Of a DNA stretch of 64,000 nucleotides, positions 8,471 through 17,121 are shown piece after piece. Position numbers and translations under genes: made by a program. Under the pieces are notes generated by a model. The model saw only the letters and a program-made list of their open reading frames with translations, ran no database searches and was not told the DNA's origin. The first letter of the stretch is position 1. The number at the start of each line of letters is the position of its first letter. The stretch is from Sinomonas sp. ASV322. Its GTDB lineage: Bacteria > Actinomycetota > Actinomycetes > Actinomycetales > Micrococcaceae. The stretch is from assembly GCF_030908245.1 (NCBI RefSeq), contig NZ_JAVFJJ010000003.1:186001-250000 (forward strand). Reading direction: 5' to 3'.

Positions 8471-9120
8471 GCGAACCGGTCAGCGTCGTCATTGTCGACG
8501 ACCACACGATCTTCCGGTCGGGGCTCAAGGCAGATCTCGACGAGCGCGTGCGCGTCGTGGGGGAGGCCGGGACCGTCGAGGAGGCCGTCGCGGTCATCGA
8601 GCAGGTCGAGCCTCAGGTGGTACTCCTCGATGTGCACCTTCCGGGCGGGCTCGGCGGGGGAGGACGCGAGGTTCTCACACGGTCGACGGCGTTGCTTCCC
8701 CGGGTGCGCTTCCTCGCCCTGAGCGTCTCCGACGCAGCCGAGGACGTCGTGTCCGTGATCCGCGCGGGGGCCCGCGGCTATGTGACCAAGACGGCGTCGG
8801 GTCCCGAGATCACGGAGGCCGTCCTGCGGGTCGCCGAGGGCGATGCCGTGTTCTCCCCGCGGCTCGCGGGCTTCGTCCTCGACGCGTTCGGCACCGCAGC
8901 CGTCTCGGACGTCGCCGACGACGAGCTCGACCGCCTCTCCGCCCGCGAGCTCGAGGTCATGCGGCTCATCGCGCGGGGGTACTCGTACAAAGAGGTCGCG
9001 AAGGAGCTGTTCATCTCGGTCAAGACGGTCGAGACCCATGTCTCCGCGGTGCTCCGCAAGCTCCAGCTGACGAATCGCCACGAGCTGAGCCGCTGGGCCG
9101 CCGACCGCCGCATCTGGTAG
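8467..9120 (+). CDS. LuxR/NarL-family response regulator
   Basis: 217 aa. Receiver domain with acidic pair D11/D12, phospho-acceptor D55 (VVLLDVHLPGG), conserved Ser/Thr region and K108 (GYVTKTAS); C-terminal helix-turn-helix with LSARELEVMRLIARGYSYKE and VKTVETHVSAVLRKL, the classical GerE signature. Coupled to the kinase by an ATGA overlap, so it is its cognate regulator. A plausible target is the divergent PspC operon immediately upstream of the kinase gene, but no binding site can be proved here. Confidence 0.93.
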   Translation: MSEPVSVVIVDDHTIFRSGLKADLDERVRVVGEAGTVEEAVAVIEQVEPQVVLLDVHLPGGLGGGGREVLTRSTALLPRVRFLALSVSDAAEDVVSVIRAGARGYVTKTASGPEITEAVLRVAEGDAVFSPRLAGFVLDAFGTAAVSDVADDELDRLSARELEVMRLIARGYSYKEVAKELFISVKTVETHVSAVLRKLQLTNRHELSRWAADRRIW

Positions 9121-9136
9121 CCCGCCCACGCCACCA

Positions 9137-9159
9137 CCCCCGTCGCGTGGCCACGGGGG
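9137..9159. terminator. Hairpin between convergent genes
   Basis: Inverted repeat CCCCCGT (9137-9143) and ACGGGGG (9153-9159) with a 9-base loop, between the converging response-regulator and kinase-like genes. There is no T-tract; bidirectional use is plausible. Confidence 0.5.
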
Positions 9160-9164
9160 CGTGC

Positions 9165-10073
9165 CTAGGGGGAGATGAGCCGCAATGCCCCCGGCCGGAT
9201 CGCGACGTGGACGGGGAGCGCTCCTGCTCCGTCGCCGTCGACGCACAAGGGCACGGGCCGATCCGCGGAGATGGTGATGCTGCGCCCCGTGAACCGCCGG
9301 ACTCCCGGCTCGGTCACGTGGGAGCCTGTCGCGGCGAGTCTCATGAACCGGGCCACGTGCCGCTTGGGGATCTCGGCGCCGGCAACGAGCACGTGGACGA
9401 GCCCGTCGTCGAGCACGGCGTCCGGGACGATGTCGAGGCCGTGTCCGTAGCGTCCCGAGTTGGCCATGACCACGAGGTGTGCGAGGAGGGAGTGGTGAGA
9501 GCCGTCGATGTCCAGTTCGAAGCGTGCGGGCTTCCACCGCACGATGGCGATGACGGGCGCCACGCGGTAGGCGACGGCAGACGGGATGCGCGAGTCGTTC
9601 ATCATGAGGTTTGCGATGGCATCGAGCCCTGAGTAGGCGTTGCCCGGCGCGAGCCGGCCGCCGACGTCGAGCAGGTCCACCGCACGCTCTCGGCCCGAAA
9701 GGAGTACCCGCGCGATCGCCGAGGGCTCGCGCGGCATGCCGAGCTTGCCGGCGAAGCCGTTGCCGCGGCCGGCCGCGACGAGCGCAAACAGGCCGTCCGC
9801 CTGGGCTACGGCCTCTGCGACATCCCGCGCGATCCCATCGCCGCCCACGGCGACCACGACGTCGCCGTGTGCAGCAGCCGCTGAAGCCAGCCGCGCGCCG
9901 TCGTCCGCCGAGCGCGTCGTCTCGGTCCGCACGCGCGCCCCCGCAGCCTCGAGCAGGCCGGCGACGGGAGCCCACACCGAGGGGGCGCGCCCGCCGCCCG
10001 CAACGGGATTCACGACGGCGGTGAACGAACGACGGCCGGCGGAATCCTCCGCCGGCCGATCGATGTCGGTCAT
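9165..10073 (-). CDS. Diacylglycerol/lipid kinase family protein
   Basis: 302 aa with the DAGK catalytic fold: FTAVVNPVAGGGRAP at the N-terminus, the nucleotide loop VVVAVGGDGIARDVAEAV (family GGDG signature, followed by Ile rather than the usual Thr), LVAAGRGNGFAGKLGMP (family consensus PxGTxNDFAR, here AGRGNGFA), and a beta-rich C-terminal half with VDGDGAGALPVHVAI. Likely phosphorylates a membrane lipid or related substrate using ATP. It lies five bases after the aminotransferase stop on the same strand, so the two are probably cotranscribed. The GGDGI and RGNGFA substitutions leave the exact substrate open. Confidence 0.8.
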   Translation of the reverse strand: MTDIDRPAEDSAGRRSFTAVVNPVAGGGRAPSVWAPVAGLLEAAGARVRTETTRSADDGARLASAAAAHGDVVVAVGGDGIARDVAEAVAQADGLFALVAAGRGNGFAGKLGMPREPSAIARVLLSGRERAVDLLDVGGRLAPGNAYSGLDAIANLMMNDSRIPSAVAYRVAPVIAIVRWKPARFELDIDGSHHSLLAHLVVMANSGRYGHGLDIVPDAVLDDGLVHVLVAGAEIPKRHVARFMRLAATGSHVTEPGVRRFTGRSITISADRPVPLCVDGDGAGALPVHVAIRPGALRLISP

Positions 10074-10078
10074 TCCGC

Positions 10079-11284
10079 TCAGCGCGCGGTGCCGAGGAAT
10101 TCCTGGATGCGGCTGACGCCCTCTGCGAGGTCGTCGTCGCCGAGGGCGTAGGAAAGACGCACGAAGCCGCTCGGGCCGAACGCTTCACCGGGCACGATGG
10201 CGACCTCGACCTTGTCGAGGATGAGGGCCGCGAGCTCGGCCGACGTGGCCGGGCGGACTCCGGCGACCTCCTTCCCGAGGAGGCCGCGCACGTCGGGGTA
10301 CGCGTAGAACGCGCCGTGCGGCGTCGGGCAGTCGACGCCCGGGATCGCGGAGAGCCCTGCGACCATCGCCTTGCGCCGCCGGTCGAACGCGACCTTCATC
10401 TCCGCGACGGCGTCGAGCGGGCCGGCGACGGCGGCGAGCGCGGCCATCTGGGAGACGTTCGAGACGTTCGACGTCGCGTGGGACTGGAGGTTGGTCGCCG
10501 CCTTGATGACATCGGCGGGGCCGATCATCCAGCCGACCCGCCAACCGGTCATGGCGTAGGTCTTCGCGACTCCGTTGAGGATGACGACCTTGTCGGCAAG
10601 CGCGGGCGCGGCCGTGGCGATCGACGTGAACGGCACTCCGTCATACGTGAGGTGCTCATAGATCTCGTCCGTGACGACCCAGAGGCCCTTCGCCGCGGCC
10701 CAGTCGCCGATCTCCTTGACCTGCTCGGGAGAGTAGACCGCGCCGGTCGGGTTCGAGGGCGAGACGAAGAGCAGGATCTTCGTGCGCTCGGTGAGCGCGG
10801 CGTCGAGCTGGTCGACCGTCACAAGGTAGCCCTGTTCCGGCCCTGCGAACACCTCGACTGGGACTCCGCCCGCGAGACGGATCGCCTCCGGGTAGGTGGT
10901 CCAGTACGGCGTGGGCATGAGCACCTCGTCGCCCGGATCCAGGAGCGTCGCAAAGGTGTTGTAGACCGCCTGCTTGCCGCCGTTCGTCACGAGGACCTGG
11001 GACGCCGATGCCTCGTACCCGGAATCGCGCAGCGTCTTCTCGGCGATCGCCTGCTTGAGCTCGGGGAGTCCGCCGGCCGGGGAGTAGCGGTGGAAGCGGG
11101 GCTGGCGGGCCGCCGCGATGGCGGCCTCGACGATGTAGTCCGGCGTCGGGAAGTCCGGTTCGCCCGCGCCGAAGCCGATCACGGGCCGCCCGGCGGCCTT
11201 GAGTGCCTTGGCCTTCGCGTCGACGGCCAGAGTCGCGGATTCTGCGATGGATCCGATGCGCTGGGAGACACGGGCGGAGGTCAT
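10079..11284 (-). CDS. aspC: PLP-dependent aminotransferase, aspartate aminotransferase type
   Basis: 401 aa, standard length for class I/II aminotransferases of subgroup I-gamma. Motifs: [14 protein letters not shown] at the N-terminus, [22 protein letters not shown] and the Schiff-base lysine K241 in [17 protein letters not shown]. Transfers the amino group of aspartate to 2-oxoglutarate, linking nitrogen assimilation with the TCA cycle; related enzymes accept prephenate or other substrates, so the name is by family. ATG 11284 opens the divergent region shared with tRNA-Trp. Confidence 0.88.
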   Translation of the reverse strand: MTSARVSQRIGSIAESATLAVDAKAKALKAAGRPVIGFGAGEPDFPTPDYIVEAAIAAARQPRFHRYSPAGGLPELKQAIAEKTLRDSGYEASASQVLVTNGGKQAVYNTFATLLDPGDEVLMPTPYWTTYPEAIRLAGGVPVEVFAGPEQGYLVTVDQLDAALTERTKILLFVSPSNPTGAVYSPEQVKEIGDWAAAKGLWVVTDEIYEHLTYDGVPFTSIATAAPALADKVVILNGVAKTYAMTGWRVGWMIGPADVIKAATNLQSHATSNVSNVSQMAALAAVAGPLDAVAEMKVAFDRRRKAMVAGLSAIPGVDCPTPHGAFYAYPDVRGLLGKEVAGVRPATSAELAALILDKVEVAIVPGEAFGPSGFVRLSYALGDDDLAEGVSRIQEFLGTAR

Positions 11285-11601
11285 GGGCTGTCCTGACTTT
11301 CGGTCGGCGGGAAGGGGCGCAGGCGCGGGGCCGTCCCCGCACGTCTAACTCTAGGCGCTTCGGGCGCGGCCACTTCGGTGTGACGCCCGGCGCGACGAAG
11401 CCGTTCCGCCCCGCACCGCCCGTCAGTTCGACGCGGGCCGGGAATATGCGTAGACTAGACCACCGGTATCAGAAACCGACCCCCAACCATTTAGGGACCC
11501 CATTCAAGGATGCTGTTGGGCCGTGCCTCGGCGCGGTGCAAGGCTTTCGAGAATTGCGGGAGCGATTCCTTGATAAGCTGGGAACTCGGTGTTCTGACCG
11601 A
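11285..11601. other. Divergent region between aspC and tRNA-Trp
   Basis: 317 bases without a gene. The left part should hold the aspC promoter; a leftward TAGAGT (complement of 11348-11353) is a possible -10 but lacks a good -35. The right part holds the tRNA/secE promoter listed separately. No further structure seen. Confidence 0.5.
11427..11456 (+). promoter_or_regulatory. Candidate promoter of tRNA-Trp/secE
   Basis: -35 like TTCGAC (11427-11432) and -10 TAGACT (11451-11456), 18-base spacer. The same TAGACT box recurs upstream of tuf, secY and truA in this window. Confidence 0.45.
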
Positions 11602-11674
11602 AGGGTAGTGGCGCAATTGGTAGCGCAGCGGTCTCCAAAACCGCAGGTTGCAGGTTCGAGTCCTGTCTGCCCTG
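11602..11674 (+). tRNA. tRNA-Trp (anticodon CCA)
   Basis: 73-base cloverleaf: acceptor arms AGGGTAG (11602-11608) and CTGCCCT (11667-11673) with one G-T pair, anticodon stem GCGGT/ACCGC with loop CTCCAAA (anticodon CCA at 11635-11637), T-arm with GGTTCGAGTCC, discriminator G11674. CCA is not encoded. tRNA-Trp directly upstream of secE is a conserved actinobacterial arrangement. Confidence 0.96.
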
Positions 11675-11770
11675 CGCACGGCGTGCTGCGGATGAAACCG
11701 GGCGTTCCAGTGCCCACAGAGCGGAACCGGCGGGGAAGTCCTGCGGGTACACAGGATGAGCGAGGAATAG

Positions 11771-12037
11771 GTGACCGAAACAGCTGCAAGCAGCTCTCAG
11801 GGCCGCCCAGCCAAGCAGGCGAAGAAGCTCGGATTCTTCGGCCGCATCGCTCTCTTCCTCCGTCAGGTGATCGGAGAGCTTCGCAAGGTCGTCACGCCGA
11901 CCCGCCAGGAACTCCTCAACATGACGTTCGTGGTGCTGGCGTTCGTGGTGGTCATGATGGTGGTCGTCTTCGTCCTCGACTTCCTCTTCGGGCTCGGCGT
12001 CGGCTGGGTCTTCGACGGGTCGTCGCAGGGCAAGTAG
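11771..12037 (+). CDS. secE: Preprotein translocase subunit SecE
   Basis: 88 aa from GTG 11771 with GAGGAATAG just upstream. Polar N-terminus, amphipathic helix FFGRIALFLRQVIGELRKVV with the conserved ELRKVVTPTRQE motif, then one membrane segment (VVLAFVVVMMVVVFVLDFLF) and a short tail. One-TM SecE is normal for actinobacteria. It clamps SecY in the translocon; secY is at 49772 in this window. Followed 98 bases later by nusG. Confidence 0.96.
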   Translation: MTETAASSSQGRPAKQAKKLGFFGRIALFLRQVIGELRKVVTPTRQELLNMTFVVLAFVVVMMVVVFVLDFLFGLGVGWVFDGSSQGK

Positions 12038-12135
12038 GGCCAGTCTCCGCAGACCGCGTCCGATCCGGGAAAATGGGTCCTGGGGCGCGGTGTGCGGATT
12101 CGTATTTAAGTCGCAAGAGGAGAGCAGGAGACTAA

Positions 12136-12993
12136 GTGTCTGAGCACGAGCTCGAGAGCGAGACCGAGCGCGAGGCCACGGCCCCCGAGGCCGCGGTCTT
12201 CAGTGACGCTGCCCCGGTGCCGGCGGCGCCGTCCGCGTCAGACGTCGAGCCCGCGTTCGACGACGAAGCCTCCTCGGAGGGCGACGCGGAGGAATTCGAG
12301 GCCGAGGAATTCGAGGCGGAGGCCGCCGAGGAAGAGCCTCACGAGGCCGAGGCTCACGTCGATCCGGTCGAGGCTGCGGCGAAGGCCGCCGAGGAGTTCA
12401 AGGCGAAGCTGCGCCGCCAGCCGGGCGACTGGTACGTCATCCACTCCTACGCCGGCTACGAGAACCGCGTGAAGGCGAATCTCGAGACCCGCATCCAGAC
12501 CCTGGACATGGAAGACTTCATCTACGAGATCCAGGTCCCGATGGAGGAAGTCGTCGAGATCAAGAACGCGCAGCGCAAGATCGTCAAGCGCGTTCGCATC
12601 CCCGGCTACGTGCTCGTCCGCATGGACCTCACCGACGCATCGTGGGGCGCCGTTCGGCACACGCCGGGAGTCACGGGCTTCGTGGGCAACGCCCACAACC
12701 CGGTCCCGCTGCGCCTCGACGAGGTCTTCACGATGCTCGCCCCCGTGTTCGAGCAGGAGCAGCAGGCCGAGGCCAAGGCCGCCGGCAGGGCCGGCGTGCG
12801 CCAGCCGAGCGCTCCCGTCACCATCGACTTCGAGATCGGCGAGTCGGTCATCGTCAAGGAGGGCCCGTTCGAGACCCTTCCGGCCACGATCTCGGAGATC
12901 AAGCCCGAGTCGCAGACGCTCGTCGTGCTCGTCTCGATCTTCGAACGCGAGACGCCTGTCACGCTCGCGTTCAACCAGGTCTCCAAGATCTGA
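12136..12993 (+). CDS. nusG: Transcription termination/antitermination protein NusG
   Basis: 285 aa from GTG 12136. The first ~100 residues are an acidic Glu/Ala-rich extension common in actinobacteria; the NGN domain begins around [20 protein letters not shown] and contains [20 protein letters not shown]; a KOW domain ([20 protein letters not shown]) ends the protein. It binds RNA polymerase beta-prime and modulates pausing and Rho-dependent termination. A GAGGAGA-type site precedes the start. Confidence 0.96.
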   Translation: MSEHELESETEREATAPEAAVFSDAAPVPAAPSASDVEPAFDDEASSEGDAEEFEAEEFEAEAAEEEPHEAEAHVDPVEAAAKAAEEFKAKLRRQPGDWYVIHSYAGYENRVKANLETRIQTLDMEDFIYEIQVPMEEVVEIKNAQRKIVKRVRIPGYVLVRMDLTDASWGAVRHTPGVTGFVGNAHNPVPLRLDEVFTMLAPVFEQEQQAEAKAAGRAGVRQPSAPVTIDFEIGESVIVKEGPFETLPATISEIKPESQTLVVLVSIFERETPVTLAFNQVSKI

Positions 12994-13011
12994 TTCGACA
13001 ATTGAAGATTT

Positions 13012-13048
13012 CGCCCCGGGGTCGGCCCGCTTTGCCGGCCCCGGGGCG
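13012..13048 (+). terminator. Hairpin between nusG and rplK
   Basis: CGCCCCGGGG (13012-13021) pairs with CCCCGGGGCG (13039-13048), extended inward by TCGGC/GCCGG to about 15 pairs. No T-tract follows, so it may be a partial terminator or an mRNA processing/stability structure rather than a full stop. Confidence 0.5.
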
Positions 13049-13127
13049 GCCGACTGTCTAGCCAGGGCAGTCACCACCTGGACGGCGCTCCTGCTGCCCA
13101 GGAAGCAAAGGAAGAAAAGGATCCTCA

Positions 13128-13559
13128 ATGGCTCCCAAGAAGAAGGTCACCGGCCTCATCAAGCTGCAGATCCAGGCAGGCGCCGCCAACCCGGCCCCGC
13201 CGATCGGCCCTGCGCTTGGTCAGCACGGTGTCAACATCATGGAATTCTGCAAGGCGTACAACGCCGCGACGGAATCCCAGCGCGGCAACGTCATCCCCGT
13301 GGAGATCACGGTCTACGAAGACCGCTCCTTCACGTTCATCACGAAGACCCCGCCGGCCGCCGAGCTCATCAAGAAGGCTGCGGGCGTCCAGAAGGGCTCC
13401 GCGACCCCGCACACGGTCAAGGTCGCCAAGCTAACCGACGCTCAGGTCGAGGAGATCGCCAAGACCAAGCTCGAGGACCTCAACGCGAACGACGTCGACG
13501 CCGCGAAGAAGATCATCGCGGGAACGGCTCGCAGCATGGGTATCACCGTCGAGGGCTGA
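13128..13559 (+). CDS. rplK: 50S ribosomal protein L11
   Basis: 143 aa, normal length. N-terminal domain with [20 protein letters not shown] and [14 protein letters not shown]-terminal RNA-binding domain ending [13 protein letters not shown]. It binds the GTPase-associated region of 23S rRNA. The P-rich loop that interacts with thiostrepton is intact ([14 protein letters not shown]). RBS AGGAAAAGGAT-like region precedes ATG 13128. First gene of the rplK-rplA pair. Confidence 0.97.
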
Positions 13560-13570
13560 GACCCTCATCC

Positions 13571-13638
13571 GGTGCGGTTGGGGCAGCCTCCAACGCACCA
13601 CCTGAAGTAAACGACGCACGGCGATCCCCGCCGTCGTC
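13571..13638 (+). promoter_or_regulatory. Two hairpins in the rplK-rplA spacer
   Basis: First hairpin: GGTGCG plus TTGG (13571-13580, one bulge) with CCAACGCACC (about 13590-13599). Second: GACGCACGGCG (13613-13623, one bulge) with CGCCGTCGTC (13629-13638), loop ATCCC. The second uses the same arm sequence as many terminators in this window. They could regulate rplA or process the mRNA; function is inference. Confidence 0.4.
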
Positions 13639-13698
13639 CGTGGCAGGGCCCGGCGCGGCCCATTGAGACCACAACTGCACAAGGAGAATCAGAGCAGC

Positions 13699-14406
13699 AT
13701 GGCAAAGCGCAGCAAAGCATACGAGGCAGCGGCCGCGAAGATCGAGGACGGCAAGCTGTACGCTCCGGCCGAGGGCATCGCCCTGGCCAAGGAGATCAAC
13801 CCGTCGAAGACGGACGCGACGGTCGAGGTCGCGTTCCGCCTCGGCGTCGACCCGCGCAAGGCGGACCAGATGGTCCGCGGCACGGTCAACCTCCCGCACG
13901 GCACGGGCAAGACGGCCCGCGTCGTCGTCTTCGCGACGGGCGACAAGGCCGCGGCCGCCGAGGCCGCCGGTGCCGACGTGGTCGGTTCGGATGACCTCAT
14001 CGAGCGCATCCAGGGCGGGTGGACGGACTTCGACGCCGCCGTCGCGACCCCGGAGCTCATGGGCAAGGTTGGCCGCCTCGGCAAGATCCTCGGCCCCCGC
14101 AACCTCATGCCGAACCCCAAGACCGGCACGGTGACCCCGGACGTCGCGAAGGCGGTCACGGACATCAAGGGCGGCAAGATCGACTTCCGCGTCGACAAGC
14201 ACTCGAACCTGCACTTCATCATCGGCCGGACCTCGTTCGAGGCCCGCGCCCTGGCCGAGAACTACGCGGCCGCGCTCGATGAGGTGCTCCGCCTCAAGCC
14301 GTCCGCGTCGAAGGGCCGCTACATCCAGAAGGCGACCGTCACGACGACGTTCGGCCCGGGCATCCCGGTCGACCCGAACGTGACCCGCGTTCTCCTCGAG
14401 GGCTGA
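13699..14406 (+). CDS. rplA: 50S ribosomal protein L1
   Basis: 235 aa from ATG 13699 ([15 protein letters not shown]) preceded by AAGGAG; an in-frame GTG/ATG-like start 36 bases earlier would add an unconserved stretch. Contains the L1 core [20 protein letters not shown] and [18 protein letters not shown]. It forms the mobile L1 stalk on 23S rRNA and in many bacteria represses its own operon. The gene is closed by a strong hairpin. Confidence 0.97.
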   Translation: MAKRSKAYEAAAAKIEDGKLYAPAEGIALAKEINPSKTDATVEVAFRLGVDPRKADQMVRGTVNLPHGTGKTARVVVFATGDKAAAAEAAGADVVGSDDLIERIQGGWTDFDAAVATPELMGKVGRLGKILGPRNLMPNPKTGTVTPDVAKAVTDIKGGKIDFRVDKHSNLHFIIGRTSFEARALAENYAAALDEVLRLKPSASKGRYIQKATVTTTFGPGIPVDPNVTRVLLEG

Positions 14407-14517
14407 GGAACGCACGGAGGGTGAGTGCCGAAGTATGAGGTGCTCGCCCGCAGTAAGTCCCGGAAGCCCGAGAAGATCGGGCACCGAGGGCTGACCTTCC
14501 GGCGAACCCACCGTTGC

Positions 14518-14558
14518 AGCGCCCCCTCCCGTCCGCGGGAGGGGGCGCTGTTCTTTGC
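14518..14558 (+). terminator. Terminator after rplA
   Basis: AGCGCCCCCTCCC (14518-14530) pairs with GGGAGGGGGCGCT (14537-14549), 6-base loop, followed by GTTCTTT. Thirteen perfect pairs. Confidence 0.85.
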
Positions 14559-14595
14559 ATTGCACTTTGCTTGCACCGTCCGTGAAACTGGGCCC

Positions 14596-15681
14596 ATGAC
14601 CGCCCAGTACCGCGTGCAGCGTCTCCGCCTGCCGTCCTCGGTGCAGGGCGACGACGCGCGGGAGTTCCGCGAGTTTTCCGACCTCACCGACGCAGTCGAG
14701 CGGCAGATCTGGGGCCACGACGATCGATGCTCGCCCGCGGACTTCCGGCTCGGAGTGTGGCGGGATACGCGGTACGAGCTCACCTCGCTGTTCTTTGTCC
14801 GCGACGGCGAGCGCATGGTCGGCCGCGCGTGGTGCCAGCTCCCGCTCAAGGAGGACCTCACGCGGGCAACGGTCCGGGCCGAGGTCCTCGATGCGTACGC
14901 GGGCCGCGGAATCGGCCGGCTCCTGCTCGCCGCGGCGACAGAGGAGGCCACGCGCCATGGTCGGAGCGTCCTCAGTTCGTTCACCGAGCATCCGGCGGGC
15001 TTCGACGCCGGGGCGCCGGACGCCGTCGTCCCTTCAACGGGGACGGGTGCCCTTCCCGCGGCGGCCCGCTCGGTCGCGTTTGCGCTTGCCGCGGGCTTCC
15101 AGCTGAGCCAGGTCGAACGCTTCAGCGAGCTCCTTCTCGCGGAGCACGACGCCGGCTGGCCGGCCCTCGAGGCGGCTGCGGCCGCGGCGGGAGCGGACTA
15201 TGAGGTGCTCGTGTGGGAGGGGGTGCCGCGCGAGGGCCGCGAGGAGATGGCGGGACTGCTCAGCCGCATGTCGACGGACATACCGTACGGAGTCGATCGC
15301 TACGAGGCCGCGACGTGGGACGCCACGCGGGTCGAGGCGCTCGAGGAGCAACTCGCGGACGCGGGCACGCTGCCGCTGTACGCGGTCGCACGCCATCGCG
15401 CGAGCGGCCGCCTCGTGGCCTACACCGCCCTGTGGATCCGGGCGGCCAAGGCAGAGATCGCGGACCAGGACGACACGCTAGTCGTCGCCGAACATCGTGG
15501 CCATTCGCTCGGCATGCTCATCAAGCTCGCGAATCTCCGGGCCTATCGCGAGCGGTTCCCGGAGGCACGCAAGGTCATCACGTTCAACGCCGAGGAGAAC
15601 CGTCACATGCTCGCCATCAACGAGGCCTTGGGCTTCCGTCCGGCGGGGTACGACGGCGAGTGGTACAGGAGGCTTGCATGA
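14596..15681 (+). CDS. Tandem GNAT-family N-acetyltransferase
   Basis: 361 aa from ATG 14596, just past the rplA terminator; a longer frame starting at 14425 would run through that hairpin and is rejected. Two GNAT-like halves: the first with LDAYAGRGIGRLLLAAATEEA (acetyl-CoA loop RGIGRLL), the second with DDTLVVAEHRGHSLGMLIKL (RGHSLG) and a C-terminal NRHMLAINEALGFRPAG motif. The double layout and the latter motif resemble MshD-like and related actinobacterial transferases. It does not have to be mycothiol synthase; the substrate is unknown. The stop overlaps the next start (ATGA). Confidence 0.8.
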   Translation: MTAQYRVQRLRLPSSVQGDDAREFREFSDLTDAVERQIWGHDDRCSPADFRLGVWRDTRYELTSLFFVRDGERMVGRAWCQLPLKEDLTRATVRAEVLDAYAGRGIGRLLLAAATEEATRHGRSVLSSFTEHPAGFDAGAPDAVVPSTGTGALPAAARSVAFALAAGFQLSQVERFSELLLAEHDAGWPALEAAAAAAGADYEVLVWEGVPREGREEMAGLLSRMSTDIPYGVDRYEAATWDATRVEALEEQLADAGTLPLYAVARHRASGRLVAYTALWIRAAKAEIADQDDTLVVAEHRGHSLGMLIKLANLRAYRERFPEARKVITFNAEENRHMLAINEALGFRPAGYDGEWYRRLA

Positions 15682-16871
15682 CCACCGAGCGGCGTCCGGT
15701 CGCCGTCGAGGGCGGGCGGGCGAGGCGGCCCGAACGGCGGGCGACGCGCGGGGACTCGCCTCCCGGGTCCGTCCCGCCGACGTCGGCCGTCCGCACGGAG
15801 GCCAGGGCCCCGCAGGTGGCGGGCCTCGCCGTCGTCGTGAGCTTCGTCGTCGCCTTCTTCGCCTTCTCGGGGCGGCGCCCCGCGCTTTCGGGCGACTACG
15901 GTGTGGGGGACGTAGCGGCGATCGTCGGGGGCGTCGTCGCCGTACTCGTCCTCCCGGTCGCGTATCGGCACACGTACGACCACCCGCAGCATCACTGGCT
16001 CGCCGAGCGGCCCGCGTGGCGCCGATATCTCGGCGTCGTCGCTCTCGCCGCCGCTCACGGGGCGATCGCCTACATGGCCACGTGGGCCGGGTTCCGCATC
16101 TTCCAGGGGACGTTCAAGGGGCTCACTCTCGATGCCTTCGCCGGCGGTCTCGCGACGGCCGTCGTGGGCGGGCTCGCCGCGTATGCGACGTACCAGTCGG
16201 GCGCCCGCATGAACAGCTACCTGCTGTCGAACTTCCTCGCGACGTACCTCGCCGCCGGCGTCCTGACATCGATGGTCACGACCATGAACACGAATTGGTG
16301 GGAGGTCAACTTCAGCGTCCTGGGGGCGCGGGACAGTGGGATGGCCTCGTGGACCTTCAACATGACGCTCATCACGTCGGGGATCGTCATTACGATGCTC
16401 GCCGAGTACGTCACGCGCGACATCCAGGCCCTCGCGGCGTATCGCGAGGACTGCCCGGCCGAAGAGCGGAAGGGCTCGGCCGCGATCGTGCGGACGAGGC
16501 CGATTCTCGTGTGCCTTGTACTCATCGGGATCTTCTTCGCGGGCACGGGGCTTGTTCCCGTTGACTTCTACATGCCCGCGCACAATTCGATGGCGACGGC
16601 GATGACCGGCGCCTACACGCTCCTCGTCCTGTGCCTCCCGTGGTGGCTGCCCGGGCTGAGCCGAACGTTCCACGTGACGGGATTCGCGATGCTCGGCGGG
16701 GCGATTCTCGCCGTCTTCCTGTGGTTCCCGTTCGGCTACTACAACATGACGGCCATGGAGTTCTTCGTGGCCGGCGTGATTCTTGCGTGGCTCGTGCTGT
16801 TGATCCGGAACGTCGCCGCCGCGCTCGAGGACGCGCGTCGGGAGGCGCTCGGGAGGCTTCTGCGGGAGTGA
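15678..16871 (+). CDS. Polytopic membrane protein of unknown function
   Basis: 397 aa from ATG 15678, coupled to the GNAT gene by ATGA. A ~45-residue Arg/Pro-rich cytoplasmic N-terminus is followed by about nine hydrophobic segments. A conserved-looking polar stretch YDHPQHHWLAERPAWRRYL follows the second segment, and a loop TMNTNWWEVNFSVLGARDSG sits mid-protein. I do not recognise a transporter or enzyme signature. Coupling suggests it works with, or displays the product of, the acetyltransferase. Confidence 0.7.
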   Translation: MTTERRPVAVEGGRARRPERRATRGDSPPGSVPPTSAVRTEARAPQVAGLAVVVSFVVAFFAFSGRRPALSGDYGVGDVAAIVGGVVAVLVLPVAYRHTYDHPQHHWLAERPAWRRYLGVVALAAAHGAIAYMATWAGFRIFQGTFKGLTLDAFAGGLATAVVGGLAAYATYQSGARMNSYLLSNFLATYLAAGVLTSMVTTMNTNWWEVNFSVLGARDSGMASWTFNMTLITSGIVITMLAEYVTRDIQALAAYREDCPAEERKGSAAIVRTRPILVCLVLIGIFFAGTGLVPVDFYMPAHNSMATAMTGAYTLLVLCLPWWLPGLSRTFHVTGFAMLGGAILAVFLWFPFGYYNMTAMEFFVAGVILAWLVLLIRNVAAALEDARREALGRLLRE

Positions 16872-16887
16872 AGCGTGCGGCCGCGAT

Positions 16888-16917
16888 TTGGCGGAAGCGG
16901 GCCCCGTCCCCTAGTCT
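16888..16917 (+). promoter_or_regulatory. Candidate promoter of rplJL
   Basis: -35 like TTGGCG (16888-16893) and -10 TAGTCT (16912-16917) with an 18-base spacer, placed immediately upstream of the L10 leader. Confidence 0.5.
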
Positions 16918-16923
16918 GGAAAA

Positions 16924-17080
16924 ACCAAAGACCGCCGGTCGCTGCTGTCGTGCGCTCAGCACGCTTCAGCTTAAGGTCCCCGAAGGGGGCGGCCTGCGCA
17001 GGTGAACGAGCGAAAGCTCCGACTGGGTTTCAGCCCGTCGGCCTCCACGCCCCGTGCATCTGCGCGGGGCGTTCGTATTT
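16924..17080 (+). ncRNA. Ribosomal protein L10 leader with attenuator hairpin
   Basis: The stretch contains AAAGACCGCCGGT, a downstream TTAAGGTCCCC and GCCTGCGCAGGTG, the arrangement I associate with the Rfam L10 leader in actinobacteria. It ends with a terminator-like hairpin ACGCCCCG (17047-17054) / CGGGGCGT (17065-17072), extended inside by GC/GC, followed by TCGTATTT. Known role of the family: excess L10-L12 complex binds the leader and lowers rplJL expression. Here the terminal hairpin suggests attenuation. Confidence 0.68.
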
Positions 17081-17121
17081 CCGGGACCGCGTATCGGCCT
17101 AGTTTCCCCGGAAGGAGGGTT

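Noticed and set aside
14407-14517. A further small RNA or tRNA after rplA
   Set aside because: No cloverleaf or conserved structure other than the terminator was found.
14425-14595. 57-codon extension of the GNAT protein
   Set aside because: It would read through the rplA terminator hairpin; ATG 14596 begins right after it.
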